DNA of 64,000 nucleotides from contig JBFWMP010000002.1 of assembly GCA_050251575.1 (NCBI GenBank), forward strand, positions 1 through 64,000, written 5' to 3'. This DNA is from X23 sp050251575 (GTDB taxonomy: Bacteria; Bacillota; Clostridia; SK-Y3). The notes under the pieces are model-generated. The model was given only the letters and a program-made list of their open reading frames with translations, was not told the origin of the DNA and made no database searches. Of the stretch, positions 18,509 through 28,342 are shown piece by piece. Within the stretch, counting starts at the first letter, position 1. Each line of letters opens with the position of its first letter. The translations under genes and the position numbers were made by a program.

Positions 18509-19066
18509 ATGGAATATATCTTTGCCGTTATCATATTGATTCTCATAAATATTAGCTGCTTTATATTATTTATACGTACATATAAGAATATGGTCAAAGA
18601 ACAAATAGAGTCTATCAGCAAAAAGGCGGATGAAATCGAAGTATTATTAGATAATGCTGACCAGATGACTAATGAATTAAACAATTTATCTGGTTATATT
18701 GTTTCCGAGTTTGAACAGTCGAATAAATTATATGAAGAATCCTATGCTAAATTAGGTGAGAAAGTACAACAGGGCAATGATCTTATTGTGCAGCTTAATC
18801 AATTAGTGGATGAATGCAAGGACTTGAAAGAACAAGTCAATATCATGCGTATTTCTGTAGAAATAGATTCTGAAAATGAGAGTCTAGAGGCTGAGAATTA
18901 CTCTTTTTTTGAAGAAGAAGATAAAAATTCGCATAATCCAAAATTTATTAAAGCCGAAAAACTGGCAAAACAAGGTCTTAGCATTAGGGAGATAGCACAA
19001 CAATTGAACATGGGACAAGAAGAGATTAAATTAGTGTTAGAAATGAAAAAAACAGTTGCTAATTAA
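18509..19066 (+). CDS. DUF6115-like membrane-anchored coiled-coil protein
   Basis: 185 residues. One N-terminal membrane helix (about 3-22) is followed by a long coiled coil (~30-115), an acidic linker, and a C-terminal helix-turn-helix-like segment KAEKLAKQGLSIREIAQQLNMGQ. This layout matches DUF6115 proteins found next to rpsB in Lachnospirales-type genomes (from memory of the family, not searched). The C-terminal segment resembles a small DNA-binding fold, which is odd for a membrane-anchored protein, but it may equally be a protein-binding helical bundle. Function unknown. Confidence 0.75.
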   Translation: MEYIFAVIILILINISCFILFIRTYKNMVKEQIESISKKADEIEVLLDNADQMTNELNNLSGYIVSEFEQSNKLYEESYAKLGEKVQQGNDLIVQLNQLVDECKDLKEQVNIMRISVEIDSENESLEAENYSFFEEEDKNSHNPKFIKAEKLAKQGLSIREIAQQLNMGQEEIKLVLEMKKTVAN

Positions 19067-19189
19067 AAATAACTGTGGTAAACTACTAAAGAAAAAAATA
19101 CGCACACGTTATGATTTTTAAAAGGATGCCATCATGGTCTTTTAGAAAGTTGAACAGCGTGGAGGTATAATAAAATTGGAGGTAGAAAT

Positions 19190-19894
19190 ATGTCAGTAAT
19201 TTCAATGAAACAACTTCTTGAAGCTGGTGTACATTTCGGTCATCAGACAAGAAGATGGAATCCTAAGATGGCTGAGTACATCTTTACTGAAAGAAATGGG
19301 ATCTATATTATAGATCTTCAAAAGACAGTAAAGAAGGTTGAAGAAGCTTATTACTTCATCAGAGAGTTAGCTATGAATGGAGAAAGCATTCTTTTTGTGG
19401 GAACAAAGAAACAAGCACAAGATTCCATTAAAGAAGAAGCTGAAAGATGTAATATGTATTTCGTAAATGCAAGATGGTTAGGTGGTATGCTTACTAATTT
19501 CAAAACTATTAGAAAGCGTATTGACAGATTAAATCAGCTTGTGAAGATGGAAGAAGATGGAACTTTTGATTTGCTGCCTAAAAAGGAAGTTATTAAGCTT
19601 AAGGGCGAAAGAGAAAAACTTGAAAAATTCTTAGGTGGTATTAAAAATATGAAAAAGGCTCCGGGAGCTCTTTTTATAGTTGATCCAAGGAAAGAAAGAA
19701 TTGCAATCGCTGAAGCAAGAAAATTGGGTATACCGGTAGTTGCAATTGTAGATACTAATTGTGATCCTGAAGAAGTAGATTATGTTATTCCAGGCAATGA
19801 TGATGCGATAAGGGCTGTAAAGTTAATAGCATCAAAGGTTGCAGATGCTATTCTTGAAGGAAAACAGGGAGAGCAAATCGTAGCTGAAGAGTAA
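19190..19894 (+). CDS. rpsB: 30S ribosomal protein S2
   Basis: 234 residues, the usual length for S2. Family motifs include [34 protein letters not shown] and the C-terminal [32 protein letters not shown] precedes ATG 19190. It opens the ribosomal/nucleotide block after the flagellar operon. The 123-base leader (19067-19189) holds only weak hairpin potential around 19119-19145 and no clear promoter that I would defend. Confidence 0.98.
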   Translation: MSVISMKQLLEAGVHFGHQTRRWNPKMAEYIFTERNGIYIIDLQKTVKKVEEAYYFIRELAMNGESILFVGTKKQAQDSIKEEAERCNMYFVNARWLGGMLTNFKTIRKRIDRLNQLVKMEEDGTFDLLPKKEVIKLKGEREKLEKFLGGIKNMKKAPGALFIVDPRKERIAIAEARKLGIPVVAIVDTNCDPEEVDYVIPGNDDAIRAVKLIASKVADAILEGKQGEQIVAEE

Positions 19895-19904
19895 GAACTT
19901 TCAT

Positions 19905-19953
19905 AACCCAGTCTTGGTCTGATTATTGAAGACTGAAGATTGGGTTATTTTTA
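19905..19953 (+). terminator. Intrinsic terminator between rpsB and tsf
   Basis: AACCCAGTCTT (19905-19915) pairs with AAGATTGGGTT (19936-19946) with one G-U pair, followed by ATTTTTA. It may attenuate read-through into tsf. Confidence 0.8.
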
Positions 19954-19969
19954 CTTATTATGATATAAT
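19940..19969 (+). promoter_or_regulatory. Possible sigma-A promoter for tsf
   Basis: A perfect TATAAT at 19964-19969 lies just after the rpsB terminator. The -35 candidates (TGGGTT at 19941) are poor and overlap the terminator stem, so this is tentative. Confidence 0.4.
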
Positions 19970-20034
19970 AGAAGCTTGCATAAAAATAGTAAATAGAATT
20001 AAAATATGAAGAATGATAAATAGGAGGCGTACAT

Positions 20035-20679
20035 ATGATTACTGCTGAACAAGTTAAAGAATTGAGAGAGAGAACCGGTGCAGGGATGATGGATTGCAAA
20101 AAGGTGCTTACTCAAGCTGATGGAGATATTGAAAAAGCGATAGAATTATTAAGAGAAAGAGGTCTTGCGGCAGCTGCTAAGAAAGCAGGCAGAATTGCTG
20201 CCGAAGGCATTGTTGAAGCATATATACATGGTAATGGCAGAATAGGTGTTTTAGTTGAAGTAAATTCAGAAACTGATTTTGTAGCAAAGAATGAAGAATT
20301 CCGGGAGTTTGTTAAGGATGTTGCTATGCAAATTGCAGCTGCAAATCCTCAATATGTAAGTAAAGAAGAAGTTCCTGCTGAGATTATAGAAAAAGAAAAA
20401 GAAATTCTTAGAGCACAGGCATTAAATGAAGGAAAGCCTGAAAAGATTGTTGATAAAATGGTAGAAGGAAGAATTGAAAAGTTCTATAAAGAAGTTTGTC
20501 TTCTTGAACAGCCATTTATAAAAGATCCGGATAAGACAATCAAAGATATGCTTACTGAAAAAATAGCTAAGATTGGTGAGAATATGAATATTCGTAGGTT
20601 TGCTCGTTTTGAAAAAGGCGAAGGGCTTGAAAAACGTGGTGACAATTTTGCAGATGAAGTTGCAAACATGGTTAAATAA
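20035..20679 (+). CDS. tsf: Translation elongation factor Ts
   Basis: 214 residues, the short form with one core repeat unit. EF-Ts recycles EF-Tu by GDP exchange. The N-terminal UBA-like domain reads [19 protein letters not shown], and the conserved [16 protein letters not shown] follows near residue 75. TAGGAGG precedes ATG 20035. A strong terminator directly follows. Confidence 0.98.
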   Translation: MITAEQVKELRERTGAGMMDCKKVLTQADGDIEKAIELLRERGLAAAAKKAGRIAAEGIVEAYIHGNGRIGVLVEVNSETDFVAKNEEFREFVKDVAMQIAAANPQYVSKEEVPAEIIEKEKEILRAQALNEGKPEKIVDKMVEGRIEKFYKEVCLLEQPFIKDPDKTIKDMLTEKIAKIGENMNIRRFARFEKGEGLEKRGDNFADEVANMVK

Positions 20680-20710
20680 TATATTTGAAAACAATTTCAT
20701 ATCTTACAGA

Positions 20711-20736
20711 GGAACACATTTTTGTGTTCCTTTTTT
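20711..20736 (+). terminator. Intrinsic terminator after tsf
   Basis: Perfect 8-bp stem GGAACACA / TGTGTTCC with TTTT loop, then six T. Confidence 0.93.
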
Positions 20737-20783
20737 AAGAATATTAGCAGGATTTTCTAGATTTATGTAGAAGATATTAATAG

Positions 20784-22069
<1,286 letters not shown>

Positions 22070-22070
22070 G

Positions 22071-22265
22071 ATGCTGCCTGATATATTAGGATATAAGCTG
22101 GAAGAAGCTAAAAAGATTTTACTATTAAATGAATTTAGTGATATTAAGATTAATGTAACCAAAGCACCCTTCAATTCTCAGTACTCTAGTATCGGTGATT
22201 GCAGAATACTGAGAGCTGAAGAACTGGAGAACCATAGCGTTGAATTATTGGTTTGCTATCTATAG
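22071..22265 (+). CDS. PASTA-like mini-protein downstream of frr
   Basis: 64 residues from ATG 22071, with GGAGG 6 bases upstream inside the end of frr. The N-terminus LPDILGYKLEEAKKILLLN follows the PASTA-domain pattern (P-D-x-x-G-x-x-x-x-E-A-x-x-x-L), and a short beta-rich tail ends in VELLVCYL. PASTA domains usually bind muropeptides on transpeptidases and kinases; a free single cytoplasmic copy has no known function that I can assign. No signal peptide is visible. Confidence 0.75.
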   Translation: MLPDILGYKLEEAKKILLLNEFSDIKINVTKAPFNSQYSSIGDCRILRAEELENHSVELLVCYL

Positions 22266-22286
22266 GTTACTCTTTTTTAGGTTTGC

Positions 22287-22314
22287 TACCCCTCAACAAG
22301 AGGGGTATTTCTTT
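22287..22314 (+). terminator. Terminator or attenuator before uppS
   Basis: TACCCCTC (22287-22294) pairs perfectly with GAGGGGTA (22300-22307), loop AACAA, then TTTCTTT. Confidence 0.85.
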
Positions 22315-22334
22315 AGAATAGGAGGTTGTAGATT

Positions 22335-23105
22335 TTGAAATTGAGTTTAAACAACTTCATGAAAAGATTCGGATTTTATGGGAATAATGTTAAAAAGATA
22401 GATAGCGAAGATTTCCCCGAGCATATTGCCATTATTATGGACGGTAATGGCAGATGGGCAAAAAAGAGAGGGCTTCCTCGTACTGCCGGTCACAGGGCTG
22501 GTGCACAGACACTTAAAAGGATTACTGAATTTTGTGATGAGATAGGAATAAAGATATTAACAGTCTATGCCTTTTCGACAGAAAATTGGAAAAGGCCTAA
22601 GCAGGAAGTTAATTCATTAATGAGTTTGATGTTAGAATATCTTATTGAATCAGAAAGGCAGCTGGCAGGAAAGAATATTGTTATTAAGGTTATTGGAGAC
22701 ATAGACTTACTGTCTGAGGAAATTAAGCAACAAATATATAAAACCGAAAAACTAACCGAGAATAATTCAGGATTGATATTAAATATTGCAATTAATTATG
22801 GGGGAAGGCATGAAATTATCAATGCTATCCAAAGTATTGCTTCAGAGATTCAACACTTCGGTTTGCAAGTTCAAGATATTGATGAAAAGTTAATCTCAAG
22901 TTATATGTATACGAAGGGAAGCAAGGATCCGGATTTGATCATTCGGCCTAGTGGAGAGTTTAGATTAAGTAATTTTTTATTATGGCAGTCTGCATATTCT
23001 GAATTGTGGTTTTCAAATATTTATTGGCCTGACTTCACTTCAAGTGATCTTTTGAAAGCTATAAATGACTATCAGCAGAGGCAAAGAAGATTTGGAGGAA
23101 TATAA
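22335..23105 (+). CDS. uppS: Undecaprenyl diphosphate synthase (isoprenyl transferase)
   Basis: 256 residues. A cis-prenyltransferase that makes the C55 lipid carrier for cell-wall synthesis. The catalytic IIMDGNGRWAKKRG lies near residues 33-46, with HRAGAQTLKRI, YAFSTENWKRP and DLIIRPSGEFRLSNFLLWQ downstream. Start TTG 22335 follows GGAGG with nine bases spacing. It directly abuts cdsA. The substrate chain is supplied through the MEP pathway enzymes encoded nearby (dxr, ispG). Confidence 0.97.
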   Translation: MKLSLNNFMKRFGFYGNNVKKIDSEDFPEHIAIIMDGNGRWAKKRGLPRTAGHRAGAQTLKRITEFCDEIGIKILTVYAFSTENWKRPKQEVNSLMSLMLEYLIESERQLAGKNIVIKVIGDIDLLSEEIKQQIYKTEKLTENNSGLILNIAINYGGRHEIINAIQSIASEIQHFGLQVQDIDEKLISSYMYTKGSKDPDLIIRPSGEFRLSNFLLWQSAYSELWFSNIYWPDFTSSDLLKAINDYQQRQRRFGGI

Positions 23106-23912
23106 GTGCTTAGTAAACGAGTGATAAGCGCAGCCATTGGAGTTGCTTTATTGGTTTCTGTTTTGATATCAGACAAGATATTTGTTAATATTGGAATTGC
23201 CATCATCTCTATTTTGGCATTATATGAGTTGTTTTCCGCTACAGATAATATGCAAAACAAGCTGCTGGCTTTGGTTGCATTTCTTAGTGCAGGTGTATTG
23301 GCGTTCAGTAATTATATCGGACAAAAATCAATAATGGCATTTATTTATAGTTATGTTTTTTTATTATTTATTATTCTTTTATTCAATCATAAATCCATTA
23401 AAGTAAACAGCATTGCTTTTACTTGTTTCTCGAGTATTTACATATGTTACCTTTTATCTCATATTGTATTCACCAGATATCTGCCTGAAGGTAAAATATT
23501 TATTTGGATGATTTTTTTGGGTGCATTTATGACAGATACTTTTGCATTTTTTGTAGGCATTTCTATGGGTAAACATAAATTGTGCCCTGCAATTAGTCCT
23601 AAAAAGACTATCGAGGGGGCTTTAGGCGGAATCATAGGTTGCGGAGCGTCTTTTTTGTTTTTTGGATACCTGCTTCAAACTTTTGGTAAGTATAATATTA
23701 ACTATGGTAATTTATTTATTTTAGGGTTGGCTTGTTCGATCGCTGCACAGGTTGGAGATTTATCGGCTTCGGTTATTAAAAGGCAATACGACATAAAAGA
23801 CTTTGGACAAATTATGCCTGGTCATGGAGGGGTGCTGGACCGGTTTGACAGCATCCTATTTGTTGCGCCATTGGTATACTATTTTACGGCTAATTTTAAT
23901 ATAATAGGTTAA
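23106..23912 (+). CDS. cdsA: Phosphatidate cytidylyltransferase
   Basis: 268 residues with about seven membrane segments. CdsA makes CDP-diacylglycerol from phosphatidate and CTP, the branch point of phospholipid synthesis. The signature GQIMPGHGGVLDRFDSILFVAP is complete near the C-terminus. GTG start immediately after the uppS stop, with GGAGG inside the uppS end. Confidence 0.95.
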   Translation: MLSKRVISAAIGVALLVSVLISDKIFVNIGIAIISILALYELFSATDNMQNKLLALVAFLSAGVLAFSNYIGQKSIMAFIYSYVFLLFIILLFNHKSIKVNSIAFTCFSSIYICYLLSHIVFTRYLPEGKIFIWMIFLGAFMTDTFAFFVGISMGKHKLCPAISPKKTIEGALGGIIGCGASFLFFGYLLQTFGKYNINYGNLFILGLACSIAAQVGDLSASVIKRQYDIKDFGQIMPGHGGVLDRFDSILFVAPLVYYFTANFNIIG

Positions 23913-23922
23913 TATGAAGATT

Positions 23923-23987
23923 AGCTGGGAGCTAGGAGCTAGGAGCTGGGAACTTTTTCCCCACTCTCCACTCCCCACTCCCCACTA
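23923..23987. repeat. Facing heptad arrays between cdsA and dxr
   Basis: Left arm 23923-23953: units AGCTGGG, AGCTAGG, AGCTAGG, AGCTGGG, AACT. Right arm 23959-23987: CCCACTC, TCCACTC, CCCACTC, CCCACTA. The arms are 7-periodic and partly complementary in register, so the RNA could fold into a long imperfect hairpin. The array ends 23 bases before the dxr ATG. Confidence 0.85.
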
Positions 23988-24010
23988 ATACGCATTAAAG
24001 GAGAAACATA

Positions 24011-25168
24011 ATGATAAAAAATATATCAATTTTGGGATCTACGGGGTCCATAGGGACTCAGACATTAGAAGTTATTGAACATCTTGGTAATGTTAAGGTT
24101 TGGGGTCTGTCTACTAATACGAACATTGATCTGCTCGAACAGCAGATTAGAAAATTCAAACCTGTTACCGCTGCGGTGATGAATAAGCAGTCAGCAGAGT
24201 TATTAAAAGATAGGGTTAGGGATACAAATACAAAGATAGTGTGTGGTATGGATGGCTTGGTGGAAGTGTCTACAGTAAATCAGATAGAGATGGTCGTTAC
24301 TTCAGTAGTGGGAATTGTAGGTTTAGTTCCGACATTAGAAGCAATAAAATCAGGAAAGCATATTGCACTGGCAAATAAGGAAACATTAGTAACTGCCGGA
24401 GATATTGTGATGAATGAAGCAAGAAGAAATAATGTCTCCATTATACCGGTAGACAGCGAACATTCTGCGATTTTTCAGTGTTTGCAGCAAAACATCAGCA
24501 ATAAAAGCATCAGAAAGCTTATTATTACTGCATCGGGAGGTCCTTTTCTAGGCAAGAAACAGGAGGAGTTAAAAGATATTACTCCTGCGCAAGCGTTAAA
24601 GCATCCCCGATGGAATATGGGAAGTAAAATTAGTATAGATTCTGCCACGCTTATGAACAAAGGATTGGAAGTGATAGAAGCAAAGTGGCTTTTTGATGTG
24701 GATATGGACAGAATACAGGTATTAATACATCCTCAGACTATCATCCATTCTATGGTTGAATACATTGATTCTTCTGTTATCGCACAAATGGGCATTCCTG
24801 ATATGAAAATACCTATACAATATGCGCTCACGTATCCTGAACGCTGCTATTCTACCAGTGGTGAGCTTGACTTTGTGCAGAATAATCATTTCACCTTCGA
24901 GCAACCGGATATTCAAACCTTTAAATGTCTTGACCTTGCATTGGAGGCTGCAAGAAAATCAGGTACCATGCCTGTTGTACTGAATGCTGCTAATGAGGTT
25001 GCTGTACAGTTGTTTTTAGAAAACAGGATAAGTTTTCTAGAAATCGCTCAATTAGTGGAAGCAGCAATAAGAAAGCATAGCAACATATTAAATCCAACAT
25101 TAGAAGATATATTAAGAATTGATAGTTGGGCAAGAGAAATAGTAGAACAATTAGTAATAAATAATTAA
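24011..25168 (+). CDS. dxr: 1-deoxy-D-xylulose 5-phosphate reductoisomerase
   Basis: 385 residues. Dxr performs the NADPH-dependent second step of the MEP isoprenoid pathway. NADPH motif ILGSTGSIGTQTLEVI is near residue 6, substrate and metal motifs are PVDSEHSAIFQCL near residue 148 and ASGGPF near 177, and DSATLMNKGLEVIEA follows. SD AAAGGAG precedes ATG 24011. It lies in the usual uppS-cdsA-dxr-rseP-ispG series, so lipid-carrier and precursor synthesis are encoded together. Confidence 0.98.
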   Translation: MIKNISILGSTGSIGTQTLEVIEHLGNVKVWGLSTNTNIDLLEQQIRKFKPVTAAVMNKQSAELLKDRVRDTNTKIVCGMDGLVEVSTVNQIEMVVTSVVGIVGLVPTLEAIKSGKHIALANKETLVTAGDIVMNEARRNNVSIIPVDSEHSAIFQCLQQNISNKSIRKLIITASGGPFLGKKQEELKDITPAQALKHPRWNMGSKISIDSATLMNKGLEVIEAKWLFDVDMDRIQVLIHPQTIIHSMVEYIDSSVIAQMGIPDMKIPIQYALTYPERCYSTSGELDFVQNNHFTFEQPDIQTFKCLDLALEAARKSGTMPVVLNAANEVAVQLFLENRISFLEIAQLVEAAIRKHSNILNPTLEDILRIDSWAREIVEQLVINN

Positions 25169-25369
25169 TAATTATTTTATTGTTTTTATGGGTATAAAAG
25201 TACTATTATATAAATAAAACTAAGGACATTACAGTCATGTTTTTGAGCAAATATGTTATGTATTTGGTGCAGCTTATATAGGAGCAGGCTTTAAATATAA
25301 CAAGCACTGTGGTAGAGGTTATTGTTTTTCAAGATAGTTTTATTAATTGTCAATTATTTGAAGGGTTTG

Positions 25370-26392
25370 GTGATATTATTGACTACATTCATATCTGCAA
25401 TTATTATATTCGCGCTCTTGATTTTCTTTCATGAGCTGGGACATTTCGCAGTGGCAAAGATGGTAGGAATTAAAGTTCATGAATTTGCTATCGGTATGGG
25501 TCCACAAATATTAAAGGTTAAAAAAGGGGAAACCATGTATTCCGTGAGAGCTCTCCCTATAGGTGGATATGTTATGATGGAGGGTGAGGTGGAAAACTCT
25601 GCTGATAAGAGAGCATTTAATAATAAACCGGTTTGGGCAAGAATGGCAGTTGTCTCAGCGGGTGCGATAATGAATTTTGCATTAGGTTTTATTATCTTTC
25701 TGATTATGCTCTCGTTTGAGCCATCTATTCCTGAACCAGTCATAGGCAAATTAACTCCGGATAGACCTGCTCAACAGGTTGGACTTGAGCCCGGTGACCG
25801 GATTATACGATTAAATGATTATAAAGTGCATATTCAAGAAGATGTCAGATATTTTTTGGATAAGAATAAGGATAATCCTATTGATGTAACTGTGATAAGA
25901 CAAAATCAAAGGATGACTTTTAAACTGGTCCCGGAGTTGGATCCAAAATATCAAAGCTATATGATGGGATACGAAGCCCTCACTGTGCCTAAAAATATTA
26001 TAAATGTCATTACACAGGCTTATTATCGAACAGGATTTATGGCAAAAATCATATTCAGTTCATTAGGAGATTTGGTGACCGGTAAGGCAGGAGTTGATCA
26101 GGTTTCCGGTCCTATAGGAATTGTACAAGGGATAGGTACTGCGGCTAAGCAGGGGTTAAGTAATCTTGCCTTTTTGGCGGCACTAATCAGTATCAATCTT
26201 GGAGTATTTAATTTACTTCCTATTCCAGCCTTGGATGGAAGCAAAATCATGTTTCTGTTATTCGAGGCGATAAGAAGAAAGCCAATGAATCCTGAAAAGG
26301 AAGGAATGGTTCATTTTGTCGGTTTTGCGATGCTTATTTTATTATTGATCTTTGTAACCTTCAATGATGTTGTTAGGATGATAGGACAATAA
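25370..26392 (+). CDS. rseP: Site-2 intramembrane metalloprotease RseP
   Basis: About 340 residues. S2P-family zinc protease cutting membrane-anchored regulators within the bilayer. Zinc motif HELGH lies at residues ~21-25 in the first membrane helix. A PDZ domain runs around 120-190 ([16 protein letters not shown]), and the second metal motif is [12 protein letters not shown]. Start uncertain: GTG 25370 after GAAGGG is preferred; TTG 25379 and TTG 25322 are in frame. The extended 25322 start would add an extra hydrophobic stretch not usual in the family. No gene lies between dxr and this start. Confidence 0.93.
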   Translation: MILLTTFISAIIIFALLIFFHELGHFAVAKMVGIKVHEFAIGMGPQILKVKKGETMYSVRALPIGGYVMMEGEVENSADKRAFNNKPVWARMAVVSAGAIMNFALGFIIFLIMLSFEPSIPEPVIGKLTPDRPAQQVGLEPGDRIIRLNDYKVHIQEDVRYFLDKNKDNPIDVTVIRQNQRMTFKLVPELDPKYQSYMMGYEALTVPKNIINVITQAYYRTGFMAKIIFSSLGDLVTGKAGVDQVSGPIGIVQGIGTAAKQGLSNLAFLAALISINLGVFNLLPIPALDGSKIMFLLFEAIRRKPMNPEKEGMVHFVGFAMLILLLIFVTFNDVVRMIGQ

Positions 26393-26414
26393 TTTTTTTC
26401 TAAAGGAGAAGCAT

Positions 26415-27479
26415 ATGAATCGAAGTTATATCCAGCGTAGGAAAACAAAAGAAGTAAAAATTGGAGATGTTGCTATCGGAGGAGATGCAGGTATTTCTGT
26501 TCAATCTATGACAAATACAAATACTGCAGATGTAGAGGCAACATTAAATCAAATATGGAGACTTGAAGAAGCAGGCTGTGATATTGCACGTTTGGCAATT
26601 CCTGATATGGAGGCCGCACGTGCAGTTGCACAAATAAGGGATCGAACAAAAATTCCTCTTGTTGCCGACATTCATTTCGATTATCGGTTGGCACTAGAAT
26701 GTATCGATAGAGGTATTAATAAAGTAAGAATTAATCCGGGGAATATAGGCGATAATAGAAGGGTAGAAGAAGTAACCCGTGCTGCAAAGCAGAATAAGGT
26801 ACCCATTCGCATTGGTGTAAACACGGGTTCGATTGAAAAAGAGCTTTTGGATAAGTATGGTTCACCTACGCCAGAGGCTATGACGGACAGCGTAATGAGG
26901 CACATTAGATTATTGGAAGAACATGATTTTACAGATATCGTCATTTCTTTAAAGGCATCCAATGTGCCAATGATGGTTGCAGCTTACCGTCTGATAGCCC
27001 AAAAGGTAAGTTATCCGCTTCATCTGGGAGTGACTGAAGCAGGAACGATTTGGTCGGGTACTATTAAATCAGCGATGGGGATTGGAGCTCTCTTAATGGA
27101 CGGGATAGGAGATACCATACGTGTATCTCTTACCGGTGATCCGGTAGAGGAAGTTAAGGTGGGCATTCAGATGTTAAAATCATTAGGTTTAAAAAAGAGC
27201 GGAGCAGAACTAATCTCATGTCCCACTTGTGGCCGCTGTCAAATTGATTTGATAAGTATTGCCAATGAAGTTGAGAAAAAATTGCAAAAAACCAGTAAAA
27301 ACATTAAGGTTGCAGTGATGGGCTGTGCAGTCAATGGACCTGGAGAAGCTCGAGAAGCAGATGTTGGCATCGCAGGCGGTAAAGGTGTTGGATTGATTTT
27401 CAGAAAAGGGGAAATCATAAGAAAAGTACCGGAAGACAAGTTGGTAGAAGAGTTAATGAAGGAGATAGAAACAATATGA
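26415..27479 (+). CDS. ispG: 4-hydroxy-3-methylbut-2-enyl diphosphate synthase (flavodoxin/ferredoxin)
   Basis: 354 residues. IspG is the [4Fe-4S] enzyme of the penultimate MEP-pathway step. The TIM-barrel part carries [19 protein letters not shown] and RINPGNIG. The cluster cysteines are in SCPTCGRC near residue 271 and [10 protein letters not shown] near 300. AAAGGAG precedes ATG 26415. After ispG the usual Firmicute proS is missing; a glycosyltransferase stands there instead. Confidence 0.97.
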   Translation: MNRSYIQRRKTKEVKIGDVAIGGDAGISVQSMTNTNTADVEATLNQIWRLEEAGCDIARLAIPDMEAARAVAQIRDRTKIPLVADIHFDYRLALECIDRGINKVRINPGNIGDNRRVEEVTRAAKQNKVPIRIGVNTGSIEKELLDKYGSPTPEAMTDSVMRHIRLLEEHDFTDIVISLKASNVPMMVAAYRLIAQKVSYPLHLGVTEAGTIWSGTIKSAMGIGALLMDGIGDTIRVSLTGDPVEEVKVGIQMLKSLGLKKSGAELISCPTCGRCQIDLISIANEVEKKLQKTSKNIKVAVMGCAVNGPGEAREADVGIAGGKGVGLIFRKGEIIRKVPEDKLVEELMKEIETI

Positions 27480-27481
27480 AT

Positions 27482-27565
27482 AGCTTGGAGCTGGGAGCCA
27501 AGAGCCGGAAATTAGAAGAAATGGTGAGTGTGATACTCCAAGCTCCAAGCTCCTAGCTCCCAGCT
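27482..27565. repeat. Inverted heptad arrays between ispG and the glycosyltransferase gene
   Basis: Left arm AGCTTGG, AGCTGGG, AGCCAAG, AGCCGG (27482-27508). Right arm ACTCCA, AGCTCCA, AGCTCCT, AGCTCCC, AGCT (27535-27565). The right arm is the reverse complement family of the left, so a hairpin with a ~26-base loop is possible. It ends 24 bases before the next ATG. Confidence 0.85.
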
Positions 27566-27589
27566 GAACCACAAAGGAAGGATGAATAA

Positions 27590-28228
27590 ATGAGTATCAG
27601 TGCAATTATACCTGCATACAATGAAGCTGCTACAATTGGGAAAGTAATTCATACCATTTCCCATATTGAGGAAGTAGAAGAGATATTTGTTGTCAGCGAT
27701 GGTTCTACCGATGAAACCGCAGAAATAGCCAGGCAATGCGGAGCAAAGGTCATTGAGCTTTCAATAAATAGAGGTAAAGGTGGGGCAATGAAGGTAGGTC
27801 TTGATAGTTGCAATGCTGATATAGTACTTTTTTTAGATGCAGATTTGATTGGTTTAACTGAAAGGCATATTCGTAATCTTTTAGCACCTGTAAAAAATAA
27901 TCAAGTAGATATGACTATCGGGATATTTGATGGAGGACGTTTTAGTACTGATCTTGCACAGAAGATATCCCCCTTTTTATCTGGACAAAGAGTGATTAGA
28001 AAAAAAGTATTGGATAACATGTGCAATTTAGATATTGCAAAGTTTGGAGTTGAGGTTGCACTTACAAACTATGTGAGAAAAAACAAGATACCTTATTGTA
28101 AAGTAATCTTAGAGCATATGTCTCATGTAATGAAGGAAGAAAAGCTGGGGTGGAGAAAAGGTGTACAAGCCCGAATCAAGATGTACTGGGATATTCTGAA
28201 GGGACTAACCTTGGTACGCCAGCGATAA
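27590..28228 (+). CDS. Family 2 glycosyltransferase
   Basis: 212 residues, GT-A fold. The N-terminus SAIIPAYNEAATIGKVI, the nucleotide site VVSDGSTDETAEIA near residue 37 and the metal-binding FLDADLIG near 82 are typical of GT2 enzymes such as dolichyl-phosphate or glucosyl-3-phosphoglycerate type transferases. There is no C-terminal membrane helix, so a soluble enzyme is expected. The acceptor cannot be read from sequence. AAAGGAAGG precedes the ATG. It sits between ispG and polC in the place where proS is found in B. subtilis. Confidence 0.88.
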   Translation: MSISAIIPAYNEAATIGKVIHTISHIEEVEEIFVVSDGSTDETAEIARQCGAKVIELSINRGKGGAMKVGLDSCNADIVLFLDADLIGLTERHIRNLLAPVKNNQVDMTIGIFDGGRFSTDLAQKISPFLSGQRVIRKKVLDNMCNLDIAKFGVEVALTNYVRKNKIPYCKVILEHMSHVMKEEKLGWRKGVQARIKMYWDILKGLTLVRQR

Positions 28229-28261
28229 TATAAGCTGGTCCGAAACAGAAAGGCGGTTTGA

Positions 28262-28316
28262 AAGTACTATAAAGTACATTACGGTACTTACGTAACTATA
28301 TACAATAGAGAATTTT
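28262..28316 (+). promoter_or_regulatory. Palindromic GTAC region upstream of polC
   Basis: AAGTAC and GTACTT flank a central GTAC (28262-28290), and TTACGG with a TACAAT at 16 bases spacing could be a sigma-A promoter for polC. Both are weak readings. Confidence 0.3.
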
Positions 28317-28342
28317 AATTCTTGGACAAGGGGTTATCATAC

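Noticed and set aside
19140..19189. TATAAT at ~19166 as an rpsB promoter
   Set aside because: It would leave too short a leader for the SD and has no acceptable -35; the A/T motif is probably chance.
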